Shown: positions 25,533-37,775, counted from the first letter of the stretch. The stretch is DNA of 64,000 nt from Mortierella sp. BCC40632 (GCA_011634665.1 WAEK01000020.1:894312-958311); one strand, 5' to 3'. The notes: generated by a model from the letters alone, not told the origin. Numbers and translations are program-made.

Positions 25533-25928
25533 ATGCATCCCAAACTCGACCTCCACAAGCACATTTCTTGCGAAGACATTATCATCGAGTTGGACAAGTG
25601 CCATCACGAGAGTTACATTGCCAAGTACTTTGGTGCTTGCAACAGCCTCAAATTGGCTCTGAGCGACTGTCTCCAGGCTGAGGTATGAAAATATGATCCC
25701 TTCTTGCTGGATCCTTATTTTTTTGTTTGTTTGTGTAATATTTTTTTTTTTTTTAATAGTGTGGACAACACAAGCTCCATCCATGCGTGTACCCCTGGGT
25801 CTAATCATCATGTATACTCGTCTGGATATCGACTTTCATAGTTTGATGTCAACCGCAAGAAGCACTTTGAGGCTGCTCGTGAAAAGAGAAAAAAGTACGA
25901 AGAGGCATGGAAGGATATGGATGAGTAG
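25533..25928 (+). CDS. CMC2: Cytochrome c oxidase assembly twin-CX9C protein Cmc2
   Basis: Cmc2 is a small intermembrane-space protein needed for cytochrome c oxidase biogenesis. Two exons, 25533-25682 (donor GTATGA) and 25842-25928, encode 78 residues. The start MHPKLDLHKH resembles the usual MHPQL opening. The twin CX9C motif is exact: C13-x9-C23 and C36-x9-C46, the substrate pattern of the Mia40 oxidative import pathway. The second helix ends in ALSDCLQAE, and the C-terminal exon is a charged helix with RKKHFEAAREKRKKYEEAW. The length and intron-split layout fit fungal Cmc2. It converges with the NELF-A-like gene, leaving about 290 bases between stops. Confidence 0.9.
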
Positions 25929-26221
25929 ACACACTTCGATCCCTCCACCCCCCTCCACCTCCTCCTTCATCATTCTCATAGAGATCAAAGGCGAGCCATC
26001 CTCCCACTATGTAATATAAACTTGACATTTCTCCCTATCGTCATCATCATCATCATTGCCATCATTATCCAGAAACAGTACTATCTCTTCATACTACTTC
26101 ATCTCATGTGGCATTTTATGCTCTGTTTTTTTTTTTTTTTTTTTTTTTTTGTTTGATGTTTGTTGTTGTGGTTTTATAGTCAAAGCGAAATACGCTACTC
26201 TTCCTCCTTCTCCTCCAATTC

Positions 26222-28851
26222 TTATTGCTGTTGTTGTTGTTGCAATTGCGAGACCTCGACATGGGGTTTGGCCCTCTTTCGCTTAATCTTTCGCCACTCG
26301 CCCGTCTCAAAGTTCATTTCGATCAATATCAGTTCATACATCGTCTTGCCCGTCGCATCCTGGACTTGTTCCTGGTTCATCACGATCTGGTACACGGTGT
26401 CTTGCTCATTCGGTCGGATAACTAAATAAAATAAGATAAAATATAAAGAGAACCCGCCCGATATTTTTTTTTTTTTTTCCCAGTCAGTCGCAAAGTTTTT
26501 TTTTTTTTTTTTTTTTTTTCCAACTAGAAATCATCTGAGCACAGGCACAGGCCCCACCGCCGCTCTCTTGTTCTCTCTTTCTCCCCTTCCCATCACACTC
26601 GAAAATCATACACCGAACTAAACCTTGTTCAAAAAAAAAAAAAAAAAAAAAAAAAGGGCTTGGACATTACCTGGATGGCCTTGCAAAAAGGCAGTGATAT
26701 AGGCTCGATCTTCCTTGGTCAACAAATTCGTATTCTGGAACAAAGTCGGATGCTCCAACATCCCATCCAATGCAGGATCTCCAGCTGCCAATCCTGGCGT
26801 CTGTTGTTGTAGTTGAAAGGGTTGTGGTTGCCCAGGCTGTGACTCGCCTGGATTCCTGGAGTTCGAATTCTCGTTGGTATAGGCCATTTCCATCGATATG
26901 GAAATGGGTTCATCATCCTGAATCTTGTGTCGCTGATATGATTTAGTGAGCGAAGGTGTGATGGGACTTCTAGGCTCAACTCCCGAATCTCTCTCATTAC
27001 CACTCTCTTCTCCATCATCTCTAGATCCACGTCTCGAAGAATTCATACGTGATCTCTTTCGCGCTGGTTGTGAAGACAAGGAACCCTCGTCTTCATCATC
27101 TTCTGGAGGACTACGGGTTTCCCGAAGTTGTTCCTTTTCAGATTTCTCTCGATCCCGTTCCTGTTGCAAGAGTTCTTCTCGTTCCTGTCTCAACCTTTCT
27201 TTGGTTCTCTTGGCTTCTTCACGTTCCCGTTTCTTTTCTTCCTTTTCTCGAAGTGCCTGGGCCTTCTTTTCTGCATCCTGTTGTCGCTTCAATTCCAGTT
27301 CTTGCTGTCGCTGCTCCTTTTTGAGTTCCTTTTCTCGCTGTTCAGCTGGGTGGGATTAAAAAAATAAAATAAAATATGTACACATGTTCATGTTGTCAAC
27401 ATCTGAAAAGAGTCGCGAAAAACTAGTAAAACATTGACCAAGGGGCAATCGGTGCAAAGTAAGGTACCTTGTTCTAGCCTAAGCTTCGCATCGTTCATGG
27501 ACTGCATAATTTCATTGCCCTGTTGAATGTCCAAGATTTGAATACGACTGGATTTCTGATTCAGTCGTGGAGTGAGAGGCTGATCCAGACGAGGAGAACG
27601 TAATGGAAGTTGTCCTGTCGATGGATCTAGGTTCATGAAGAGAGATTCAATAAAAACGTTGAAGAGTTGAGAAACAAAGAATAGAAAAGAAACTTGGCCC
27701 ACCCTTTTGAACCTCGGGCATGGTGCTCCTCCTTCATCTATCCACGAATATTAAAAAACTACTTACTCCGTGGAAGAGGCATGGGTCTTGGGGCGTTATT
27801 CCGCAAGAAGGAACCTGCTGGTTTCCGGACAAAGAGGCCAGACGATGGGGTCCTCGTGGGACGAGGGGGACCTCCTGGAATCGGGGCTTGAGGAGCGCCT
27901 ACTGTGTTGCCTCCTAGTGCACCTGCAGCTGGAGGGACGACTCCTACACCATTTTGTCCCGAAGGCGTACCCGTCGTTCCCAAGGGAGGTGTGGTGTTGG
28001 CGGACAAAGGAAGGATTGGAGACGCTTGTTCGGCCATCTTCTTTAGTCTCTCAGCACGACTGGTGTGAATCGACAGACTCGAGTCGCGAAGGCTAAAGTG
28101 CTGCTGTAGAGATGGTCCAGAAGAAGGTGGATATGTTCCTGTGTTAGGGTCCTTTCCTTGCCCAGCCTTGCAAACTGATTCATTCAGATAGGCGTACTCC
28201 TTTGGATGGAACTTGATACCATGCTGCACGACTATGGTAAAGCAAGAGACAAAGAGAGAAAAGAGAGTTAATATTGTCGCGCAAACAAAAGAGGTGTCCT
28301 TGAGGCATGAGACGAGAGAAGGAAAGAAAGAGAGAGCTTACTGTTTTCTTGCAAGACCTTCATCAACGAGCCAAGCTGCTCCTGTCCTGAGAACTGTTCA
28401 ACGTTGAAGCGGAGCGTGCCTTCCTTTGGGTAGTCCTTTAGCATCTGAGAAATGAGCTTGACCCAGTCATCCGTGTCTGAACAAGCGCTGTCAATCAGCT
28501 GAGGAGAGGATCGAATGCATTGGTGAGTTGAGGTTCTACTTTTTGTTTTTTTTTGGGGTTTGTTCCATGTACCCGACATGGATTAATGAAGCAAGCATAG
28601 CATTTCTGTTCTTTTTTTTTTTATACCTCCTGACACTTTTCTCTAAGTTGAATCTGTTGAGCCTTCTTGAGACTGATCAACGAAAAGAGAACGCCAAGAC
28701 GGACAGAGCTTTCAAGCTGCGACCAGCGCTCCTTGATGTTGACAAGAATGTCATTCCCCAGCTCCGAAGCGACAGTTTGGTGTCCATGCCAGGGTGAAGT
28801 CAAGTGTTGGACGAGCCAGTCCTGAACACCTTCGCCTTTGAGTCGTTCCAT
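26222..28851 (-). CDS. Probable NELF-A (negative elongation factor A) homologue
   Basis: This is a candidate subunit of the NELF complex, which in animals holds RNA polymerase II at promoter-proximal pauses. Six exons fit in phase: 28851-28627, 28498-28342, 28231-27767, 27626-27468, 27345-26671 and 26421-26222, for 626 residues. The order of blocks follows animal NELF-A: an N-terminal helical domain (VQDWLVQHLTSPWHG, LGNDILVNIKERW, VRLGVLFSLISLKK), a linker (HPKEYAYLNESV, LQQHFSLRD, SRAERLKKMAE), a Pro/Gly-rich stretch ending PRPMPLPR, then SSRIQILDIQQGN where animals have a KLLDIS motif. A long basic/acidic coiled-coil follows. The C-terminus (LFQNTNLLTKEDRAYITAFLQG, VIRPNEQDTVYQIVM, MNFETGEWRKIKRKR) parallels the NELF-A C-terminal region. 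Similarity is by eye only. NELF is absent from yeasts, so this is notable. Confidence 0.65.
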
Positions 28852-29526
28852 GTGCGGTCTTTTAGATAGAAAGGTGGTGGAAAAAAACTAATCCAGTGGA
28901 ATGGAAAAAAGAAAAGAAAAGAGAAAAAAGGCAATGGATGAAGAAAGGGGTCGTGATGGGCGAAGGATCCACGTCCAATATCGAATGAAAAAAAAAAAAA
29001 AAAAAAAAAGCTGAACAGAGCCCTTTGATACACGTGATTCATTCTTCTACTTCTACTTCTACGTACGACTAGGCAGATTAGTTAACCGCTTCCTTCAGGA
29101 CGTTTTGGGTCGCATCATTGCGCTCCTGGTAACGCGCTTTCCAGCCTTAGCAGCCTCAGACTAGATCATCAACATGAAGGCGTGTGCGTGGTGTGTGTGT
29201 GTGTGTGTGTTTTATTTTTTTTTAGATAACAAACGATCTTTTATCCGTTTCAATAGGTACCTGGCGAACTTGATGTGGCTATGTGCTATCAAGAGCAAGA
29301 GAAGTGGCGTCCACAAAGAGTAGCTGGGGCAATGAGCTACTGCTTGGAGAGGCAACCCGAGGGCTGTCATCCACCTCGCTCGAAAGGAGGAGGGTCAACG
29401 GCACGGGCGTTGACTGCCAAGAGAAAATAGGCTAACTCCAATATGAATGCATGGGTGGCATGGTCGATGCAGCGTGGCTGTATGTTTGTGCGATGATAGA
29501 CCTCCCCTCGGAGGAAGGATGAGAAG

Positions 29527-29604
<78 letters not shown>

Positions 29605-29658
29605 TTGGGTTTGCAGCAAATAGGCTGCACTCTTTTCTCTCCCTTCTCAGCTTTCTTT

Positions 29659-29733
<75 letters not shown>

Positions 29734-29989
29734 GCTCTCTCTCTCACTGTCTCTCTCCTACTCTCACTCACTCACTCTCACTCTCACACACCTCACCAAG
29801 ACTTTTTTTTCTTCTTCTTCCCCACGCCTTTCCTCTTTTTTTTTTTTTTTCGCTTCCTTACTCTATCTCATCCTCTTCTTCTCTCTACTTTTACCACTGC
29901 CTCTTTCTTCTTTCTCCACCTCTTCTTCCACCACCAGCTCCTTCAAGCCCACGCCTCTTGCTACCCAGCGATCAAATACACAAATCAAC
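28852..29989. other. Intergenic region with long GA/CT tracts
   Basis: No gene is supported. The stretch contains the upstream region of the NELF-A-like gene, a (GT)n run at about 29188-29210 and the paired GA and CT tracts described separately. Pyrimidine-rich DNA from about 29760 to 29960 precedes the doubtful gene starting at 29990. Confidence 0.5.
29531..29731. repeat. (GA)34 and (CT)35 arranged as an inverted pair
   Basis: A GA run at 29531-29598 is followed after 63 bases by a CT run at 29662-29731. They are reverse complements, so they could pair into a stem of about 68 bp with a short loop. Each is also a homopurine/homopyrimidine mirror able to form triplex DNA. Confidence 0.85.
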
Positions 29990-30622
29990 ATGGATTCCTC
30001 ATCTGCGCGCAAGACAAACTACACCCGTGCCTACCAGCGCGCTATCCCGATGGAACAACGACGCTTTGCTGCTTCCTCAACAGTCGTCTATGGATCGGAT
30101 CGTGGACCTCGAGAGGTAGAGCATCCGTGTTGTGCCCTTGGCCGCCTCTGCCTCCAAGCGCTCACGGGAGTCCGTCGATAAGGAAAAAAAAACAACAACA
30201 ACAGCAAAAGACAACAAAGAGAGAGAGTGAGAGAGAGAAGGAGAATCCAACCAAACCAAACTCTCGGGGCCTGGAACAACACGCACACGGCCACCTCACC
30301 CGGCCAGGCGTTCATCCGACCTCCAATCGGGCTCCAGTCGGCTTACATCTGTGCTCTTCCACACACACGCCACACACGCCACACTTGCTTACACACTCCT
30401 CGCCTTTTTAAGTGACTTGCCATTATCCCAGTTCGGTACTCTTTCCTTCTTCGATCCAGGTGGCAGGAATCCTGAATGGATTGCGCTTTGCTACAACAGA
30501 AAGAGCCCGAAGGAACTTCTTCCGCCTCCTCTGCCCATGGCTTGTTCCTTTTGACCTTGCGTCCTTGCGATTCAACTCTTTTTTCAGCCCAGGTCAAGCC
30601 GCCGTTCATTCAGAACAGTAGA
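29990..30622 (+). CDS. Doubtful short two-exon gene
   Basis: An ATG at 29990 after a long C/T-rich leader and AAATCAAC starts a polar, non-repetitive 42-codon segment (MDSSSARKTNYTRAYQ...) that ends at a donor-like GAG|GTAGAG at 30115. Two acceptors are possible downstream. One at 30431 continues FGTLSFFDPGGRNPEW to a stop near 30542. One at 30459 continues VAGILNGLRFATTERARR to a stop near 30621. Unspliced, the frame stops at 30181. The leader and start context look like other genes here, but no family is recognised and the exon choice is open. It may not be a gene. Confidence 0.25.
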
Positions 30623-31578
30623 CAAAGGACAGCTACTTTTCTTTGGTCAATGACGCCTAAAAAAAAAAGGCAGCCCAAGCCCTGCTTCGCATAGTTCAAG
30701 GAAAAGGAGAGGAGAGGAGGATAAGGGAGCTTCGCCACGTTGAGTGCTAACAAGCCTGCAGCCACAACAACGGAAATCAATAAATGATGAGCTCGTTACT
30801 GTCGTCAAGTCAAGCCATGTCAGGCTTAGAAATAGCATCTCGTTCTCTAAATTAAATAGCCGTGGCTGACTGCTTCGCAATGGGATGTTTGTAATATGAC
30901 GATGGCATGTAATCAAAACTGCTGGTTGCCCGTTCCTATGACCATTTTTTTTTTTCCTACTGACCAGCCAGCTCTCTTTCCTATTGTTCATTTCATTGTC
31001 TCTTGATTTCGAAGCGACTCTTTTCTTGTTTCATTTACCTCACCCCCCTGGGCTCTTTAATGAAACAGTATCTGAGAAGACCTTTTTAAGATCCTGTTGG
31101 CTGTTGCACTCCTACTCTTTTCTCCCACACCTGCATCTACCCTTGAACAAAGTCACAGTCGACCAACAAGGGGGGTTTGTTAAGCTACACAAACCAAGGT
31201 TTACGCCCAGTGATGAGGAAAAGAAAGAAAGCAAGAAAGAAAAAAAGAAAGAAAGAAAGAAGCCTAGTTGCTGTAAACAGTCCAGCTACACATTTTTTTT
31301 TTTTTTTTTTATTTTTCCCTCCTTCCCGAGAAATGCAGCCAATTGGACTCTCCTTCTTCCCCCTCCCTAATCGGCAAACGCACCCATAATCACTTTGCCC
31401 GTTCTATCTCTACTCTTTGTTCGCATCTTGACAATTTACTCCGCAAGAATGACAACAACAACAACAAAAAAGCAACTCCTTTTTTCCACTTTTCCTTCCA
31501 TGTCCCTTTGGCTGTAGCTTCTAGCACACCCGAGGAAATAATAATAATAGTAATCGGCTAGTATTACTTTGGAAGAGA

Positions 31579-31614
<36 letters not shown>

Positions 31615-31804
31615 CTACATAGACATATCGTGTAAAAATATATATAAAAAACGTAATTTTATAGTTCCTCCTACATCCCTCCCTACCACTTCCCTCTATG
31701 TGGTGTATGTATCTGTGTATCTTAAAATGCGAAAAAAAAAGCAAATAAAAAAATAAAATAAAATAAAATGAAAAGGAAAAAAAAAAAAAAGACACGCCTC
31801 TCTT
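30623..31804. other. Intergenic region downstream of Afg1 gene
   Basis: No coding sequence is supported. Contents include (GAAA)n at about 31220-31260, a T-run near 31294-31312, a (GA)n run at about 31580-31610, A/T-rich DNA with AAATAAAATAAAATAAAAT at about 31748-31770, and the 3' flank of the minus-strand Afg1 gene. Confidence 0.5.
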
Positions 31805-33183
31805 TTACAGACCCCATCCTGGACCTTGCATCTCAATCAATCTCGACTCGGCTCGTTGCACCGCAAACTTTTCTTCTTCTCCCGAAAAAATAGGACTCTT
31901 TCGGATCTGGGACATATCATACAATCCTAAATCATCCATCATCTGACGCTGTGCCGCCGATAGAGATCCCATCGTCGATGGATCCTCGTCCGTCGAATGA
32001 GCTCCTGATCCTCCTCCAAAAATCTCAGAAATAGGTCCGTCCGCTGAACAAACCAGCTTCACTTGACATTCATACAACGCGTCAATCAACGTGATCAATC
32101 GTCGCGTCTCGTTCCTGTGAAGGGTCGTGGGTTGAAGCTTGGGAATGTCGGTCAAAATCAAGGTTGACACACTGCTAGCAAGTCGGAGGTAGTCGGGTGC
32201 ACTCAGGGGCTAAAGAAGCCATTCGAATTCAATCAGCATTGATTTTTCAAGGAGATTGTTAGAAAAGAAAAAAAAAAAAAAAGTGCTGCCACTGCTGCCT
32301 TTTCTTACCTTGGCACAAAGATCTTCAAACGAACACATGGCAATGTTTCCAGCAGTCTTTGGCAGGACCAATTCACGTCCAAGGAAAGAAAGACGCCTCT
32401 CTTGAACAGAATGTCCATTTCGGATCGTAGCAAAATATGCCTCGACATCATGCTGCGTCTCTGCGCCCAATGGCCAAAAGAATCGCTTCTCATCCACCAA
32501 CTTGACCGTAGTCGGTGTGCTTGGATGCTCATGGGCACCCTTGTTAGAATCAGATCCATGTTCTGCTCCTGTGGAGGGTGAGGCCGAATGGGATACAGCC
32601 TTGGCTTTATCATGAGGTTTGGCAGACGCAAAATAAGTCTTTTTCTCTCGTCGGTAATCAATGCCTCCATCCAAACACTTGACCTCACAGTTCTCTTCCA
32701 GAACCGCAATTCCGGGCAAGAAACTCTCTCTCTGGATACCATTCTTGTACAATTCCGAGGGATGTCGGTTACTGGTCGTCACGAGCACTACTCCACGATA
32801 GATGACCAATTCCTCCAAGAGACGTCGCAACAACATGGCGTCGGCAATGTCCGTCACCTGGAATTCATCCAAACAAAGGATCCGACTCTCGATCGCCAAC
32901 GCGTCAGCCAAGATGGGGATTGGATCCTTGTGTTGATGCGTGGTTGACTTGAGTTGATGAAGTCGTCCATGAAGCTCCACCATAAAGTTGTGAAAGTGGA
33001 CTCGTCTCTTGTCCGTTCGAGGCAGGGAAGTGTAAAAAAGATCCATCAGCATTGTCTTTCCCGTGCCAACACTTCCATACAAATAAAGACCCTTGGGCAC
33101 GGACGATTGTCGAGCAGCCTCGGTATCCTTGGACGATTCATCCTCCTCCTTTTTGTTGAAAATGCTCGTGATCTACATCAACA

Positions 33184-33220
<37 letters not shown>

Positions 33221-33984
33221 AGTCAGCAAAAAAAAAAAAAAAAAAAAAAAAGAAAGAAAAGACTCGATAAGGAGAATGGGTACCTTGGAAAAAAATCCAG
33301 ACTCTTTCTTGGACTCTTTGCTTCCCCCAGAGATTGGCTCTGGGTGGTAAACCATTAGGCGGTCATGCATGCTCTGTAGGCTTTCGATGATACCCCTTTG
33401 AAAAGCGTCTTCCTTCAACGATCCTTCTTTAATCAGGTCATCGTATACCGCCAATGGTCCTAGCAGAGGTTTTTTTTTGCTCATTAGTTCGAGAGGTTCC
33501 CTTGTGCAATGAATACGCGTCCGAAAAGGACAGAGTAAAGAGGCACTACATTTCAATAAAGAATACAACTCTTTTTCTCCTCCTTTTCCATTTCAGTCCC
33601 CGAGCTGTTTTGGTTACCTGACATTGTGTCCGAGTCCATCCCGGGTGCCGAGGACATGCATCGAACCAATGGCGATCCGACAACGGACATCCATTCCGAA
33701 TGAAACCGAGACAAGCCCCGAGGCACGAGGTCAGATCGGGTCATAGTCTTGGTGGCCACGGTGGTTGTGGTCATTCTCCAAGGATGTCTAGCCCATGTCT
33801 GAGCAGAGTTCGATCCGGGGAATGAAGAATGGTACCGAACTCTTGGAAGGTTCAGTCGAGTCCGTGCTGTGGTCATGGTGACCGTCCTGGAGAGTCCCAT
33901 GAAGGTGGTTGGTCGGGTCGAATGGATGGCACCATGAAGGGTCAGAGTCGATGCTCGCCTGCAAGCATATCCTGTGCCCACCAT
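31805..33984 (-). CDS. AFG1: Afg1/LACE1-type mitochondrial AAA-like ATPase
   Basis: Afg1 (LACE1 in animals) is a mitochondrial ATPase that helps degrade or remove surplus respiratory subunits, including cytochrome c oxidase proteins. Four exons, 33984-33618, 33459-33284, 33172-32309 and 32209-31805, give 603 residues in consistent phase. The first exon is Arg/Thr/Ser-rich with almost no acidic residues near its start (YACRRASTL, LPRVRYHSS), as expected for a mitochondrial presequence. PLAVYDDLIKEGSLKED opens the conserved region. Walker A GSVGTGKT is at 214-221 and Walker B ILCLDEF at 279-285. RRVHFHNFM, VTDIADAMLLRRL and TTSNRHPSELYKNGIQRE are family hallmarks. The C-terminus retains LSAPDYLRLAS, ETRRLITLIDALYE and a final segment ending GPGWGL. 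Introns include two long A-runs (33186-33218 and 33230-33251). Confidence 0.92.
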
Positions 33985-34544
33985 TGTCCAGAGTTTCTTG
34001 GTTCTTTGTCTTCTTCTTCTTCCTTTTTTTTTATTTTTTGTTTTTTTTTGTTTTTTTTCTCTCTTGTTCTTTTCTGCTTCGAGAAGAGTTCTTTTCCTTG
34101 GGTAGAGTGGAGAGAATGAAGTTGAGAAAGAGATGCGGGAAAAAAACGGACGAATGGCTATTTTTTTCTCCCTCTGTCCTGCTTCCAAGTGACTGTTGGA
34201 CCTGGAAGAAGAAAGGATCCGGTCCGTGTGTGTACCTGAGAAAAAAAGAAAATGTGCGGGGTAAACGGGTAAACACACACACACAGCATGGGCCGATCAC
34301 TGACAAGAGGGCTCTACACCTCTTTTCCCCACAGCCCCAAAAAACAAACACATTCGTTTATGACATTCTCTACCTCTAGAGTAATACAGCTCATGTCCTA
34401 TTGGAGGCAGTTCTTCTTTGTTTCTTTTTTATTCCGGAGGAGAAATAGGAGATGGGGGGAAGGTCAAATGTCAAACAGGAAAAAAAAAAAAAAAAAAAAA
34501 AAAAAGCCATCCTCTTTCAATTTCCTTTTTTTTTTTCTTTTTTT
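33985..34544. other. Intergenic region upstream of Afg1
   Basis: A 560-base gap between two minus-strand genes contains the Afg1 promoter and the 3' flank of the Q-rich gene. T-rich blocks occur near 34026-34060 and an A-run at about 34481-34505. No coding sequence is supported. Confidence 0.5.
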
Positions 34545-36339
34545 TTACCGAGGTCTTCCCTTCGACCGAGGAGAACCCTGGAAATCTTGTGCCGCGTGGC
34601 CTTGCAACATTTGTTGTTGTAAAAACTGCTGTTGCATCAGTTGTTGTTGTTGATGCGCAAACATCTGTTGTTGTTGCGATTGGGCCTGTTGCTGTTGCTG
34701 TTGTTGAAGCATTTGTGGATGCATCTGTGCCATGTTGGCATAGGCAGGATTCATCGCCATATTCATCGTCATTCCCATCTGTCCAGGCATATGTGCCCCA
34801 GTCATTGGCAACTGACCTGATGCCATCTGTCCTGGCATCTGTCCTGGCATCTGTACAGGCATTTGACCTGGGATATGGCCCGGCATCTGACCCGGCATTT
34901 GACCTGGTATTTGACCCGGCATTGACTGCATTGGCTGCATTAATGAGTTGGGAGAAATGAAACCGCCAGGTACTGCCATGCCAGCCGGTATTGACCCCAT
35001 TGAGTGTGCAATCATTGGGTTCATTCCCGAAGCGGCTGCAGCAGCGGCTGCTTGCTGTTGTTGAAACTGTTGTTGTGGTGGGTGGGGTCCCGGCTGTTGA
35101 AGAGTCGACGGGGGTTGTTGAGGCTGTCCTGGGATTTGGGGTTGCTGACCAAGAGCCGTGTTCGGGAATGAGTTTGAAAACGCAGCTCCGGCTTGAGTGG
35201 GCGAAGTCAATGGATTTCCACGGTTGGGACCTCCTGGTCGATTCATAAGCGATGGGTTCAGCGTAGGCGAGAGTAGGTTTCCTTGACTACCGGCAGCGGC
35301 CGCTCCGCTGTTGAGAGAGCTATTACTGGCGTTCATGGTCGCACTACTACCAGCACTTAGGTTAGGAGTTCCAATGTCTTCTCTTGTCTCAAAGGTGGAT
35401 GGTGTGCCTGATCGTGGTGTGCCTGCTGTTGCAGTGGCTGTAGTGGCTGCAGCTGGTGCAGCTGGTGCAGCTGATGATGAAGCAGGCGTTGATGCTGTAG
35501 GTGCTGTTGGCGCAGCGGATGCCTGAGAGGCAGTAGGTCCATTAGCAGCATCAGCACCGGCACTTGTCTGGTCCGATGCAGCCGGGCCTGTTGGGGCGGC
35601 TGCAGAGGTAGAGGCGGCTGCAGAGGTCGATGGTGTTGCTGCACTAGTCGCTGTTCCTGCAGCCGCATTCTCTAGTGTAGGTTCCTGTGGTTCTGATTTC
35701 GTTGCATCCTGTTCTTCTGAGCTATAAGGACAAAGAAAAAATAATAGAAAAGAAAAGAAAACAAACCCCGCGCAGTATTAGGAAGAGAGTGTCATTGAAA
35801 AGTTTTTTTGTTGGTCCAAATGCGAGAAGAGAGAAAGAGAGAAAGATAGGTAGACAAGAAGAGAAAGAGAGTACATACTCGAGAGTGCTCGGCTCGACAA
35901 ATCCGCTCCAGAACAAGTTTGATGCACGATCCACCTGGAAGGATCTTGTAGAAGGACAAAAATACGGTCCTCTGCTCTTTCTCGCCGCGATCAATAGCTT
36001 ATTCCAGTCTATATCATGGAGCAGCAACGTTGGTGTGTGAGACTACTGGTGCAATGACTGTATGTGTGTGAACATCCTTTCCAAGACTCTTGCCCCCTGC
36101 TGTCCATGTCCAAAAAAAAGCAAAAAAATAAAAAATATAATAATACTGCCTCCAAGACGTACTACTTGCATCCCGAATGGCTCCATGTTTACGCAATTCT
36201 TTCCGTTGGGCTGGCGACATTTACAAAATGGAAAGAAAAAAGAGGAAGGACAAGGATGATTAACGAAAAGCGCGTTAAAACAAGAAAAAAAAAAAAAAAA
36301 AGGAGACTACAAAAAATTGTTCTCCCTCTGTCCCCCCCC

Positions 36340-36372
<33 letters not shown>

Positions 36373-36612
36373 AGCCCACTTACCGACATTGATGTATTCA
36401 CGAGTTTTCCTTGGTGCCTCCGTGATGACAGTAGAGGTGACTGTGATGGTGCCTGTGGAGATGGGTGCAGGGACTAGGTCAACGGCTGGAGACTGTTGAC
36501 GCGAGAGCGACGAGAGTGACTGTGACACGGTTCTAGAGTGATGTCTCTTGTGCGAGGTCGTCAAATGGTATGATGGCGCCGAGATGGAGGGCGAGCCCGA
36601 GTCGTCCTTCAT
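34545..36612 (-). CDS. Q/P/M-rich protein with short conserved N-terminal domain, unknown
   Basis: Four exons fit in phase: 36612-36384, 36210-36166, 36008-35879 and 35721-34545, totalling 526 residues. Residues about 77-135, assembled from three exons, look globular: INVAQRKELRKHGAIRDANW, then LLIAARKSRGPYFCPSTRSF and NLFWSGFVEPSTLE. The rest is low complexity: a Ser/His-rich N-terminus, an Ala/Thr/Pro/Ser-rich middle, then Pro/Gln with a run of PGQM/PGQI-type units and several Gln tracts. The C-terminal tail ends with SPRSKGRPR, an AT-hook-like basic patch. This composition is typical of transcriptional or chromatin cofactors, but I do not recognise the family. The intron-split globular part is the informative region for a profile search. 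Confidence 0.7.
34810..34925 (-). repeat. In-frame PGQM/PGQI repeat array
   Basis: A 12-base unit encoding Pro-Gly-Gln-Met/Ile, with variants PGHI and PVQM, repeats about eight times inside the Q-rich gene. It looks like a recently expanded coding minisatellite. Confidence 0.8.
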
Positions 36613-37775
36613 GCTTGCTTATTATTATTATTTTTTTTTTTTTTTTTTTTTTTTTTTCTGCCTTGTGCAGAGTCTACTTTCAGGTAGGGCTATTAGGGTA
36701 TTATCTCGTAGATAGTGAGACTGAATGAGATTGAAGGAGCAGTTGGCGCACAAATAGAGTCTCTTGTAGTCAATGGTCCTTGGTTCCCTGCTAGTCGTCT
36801 TGCCGATGTCAAGAGTAAAGACGATGATCTGATGGCGATGAGGCTGAGAGAGAGGCAGACAGACAGACAGAGAGAGAGAGAGAGAGAGAGAGAGTATCAT
36901 CCACGTGACTTCCCTGAAGAGATCCTTGTGTGAAGGAGTGTCCAACGGCTCACAACTCTCCTCTCTCATTCTCTCTCTCTCTCTCTCTTTCTCTCTCGCA
37001 AGGGACCAACTTTCCAAGAAATTCTTAAATGCGAAAGAGTCGAAGAGAGGGGCCGAGAAAGACACAGCAAAGGAGCAAAGGAGCATGCTGCGATCTGACC
37101 CAGGTTAGGATGTCTGACTGAACGGCAATGTTCCACGAGGAGGCAAGACTTGCCCCCCCCCACTCTCCTTTCTCCACTCAGCAGGAGGCAGGGCAGACAT
37201 TGAGTATCAGGAGTAACTCTGGCTACAACTGACCAGACGGACAGACAGATAGACAGATTGGCATTGGCAAAAAAAAAAAAAAAAAAAAAAGTATGTATAC
37301 ACCAGGTGGAGTAAAGTGTGAGTTGCCAGCCAGCGGAGAACCAGGCCTTCTTCAGGCTGGTGGACCGGTACTCGTGGCACCTGGGAGGTGATTAGATGAT
37401 TGGCCTCTCTACCCAGAAACAGGAAGCAGGGGGATCAGTTGGCCACTGGGAAGAGACTTCATTTAAATTTGAAAAATTGGCTTGGGCTTCTCGCTCTCTC
37501 ACTCTCTCATTTTTTTTTTTTTTACTGCTCTGTTCAGTCTTGCTCTTCACTCTTTCTTTCTCTCTCTCTCTTTCTCTTTCTCTCTCTCTTTCTCTTCTTT
37601 TATCCAGTCCTCACCCTTTCCATCTTCTTCCATTCTTTTTCTTTTTCTTTTTTTTTTTTTTTCCTCTCCTCCCCTCTCTCTTGCATCATCATCATCCATC
37701 ATCCATACCATCTTCATTCTCTGATCTACTTCATTCTCCTCTCAACACTGAACTTGCTCCCTTTTTGCTCACAAG
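36613..37775. promoter_or_regulatory. Divergent promoter region, Q-rich gene / lyase gene
   Basis: The 1.16-kb gap between divergent genes has a T-run at about 36632-36657, a (GA)n run at about 36869-36893, a CT block at 36970-36998, an A-run at 37269-37290, and a long C/T-rich leader at 37480-37770 just upstream of the lyase ATG. No coding sequence is supported. Confidence 0.45.
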
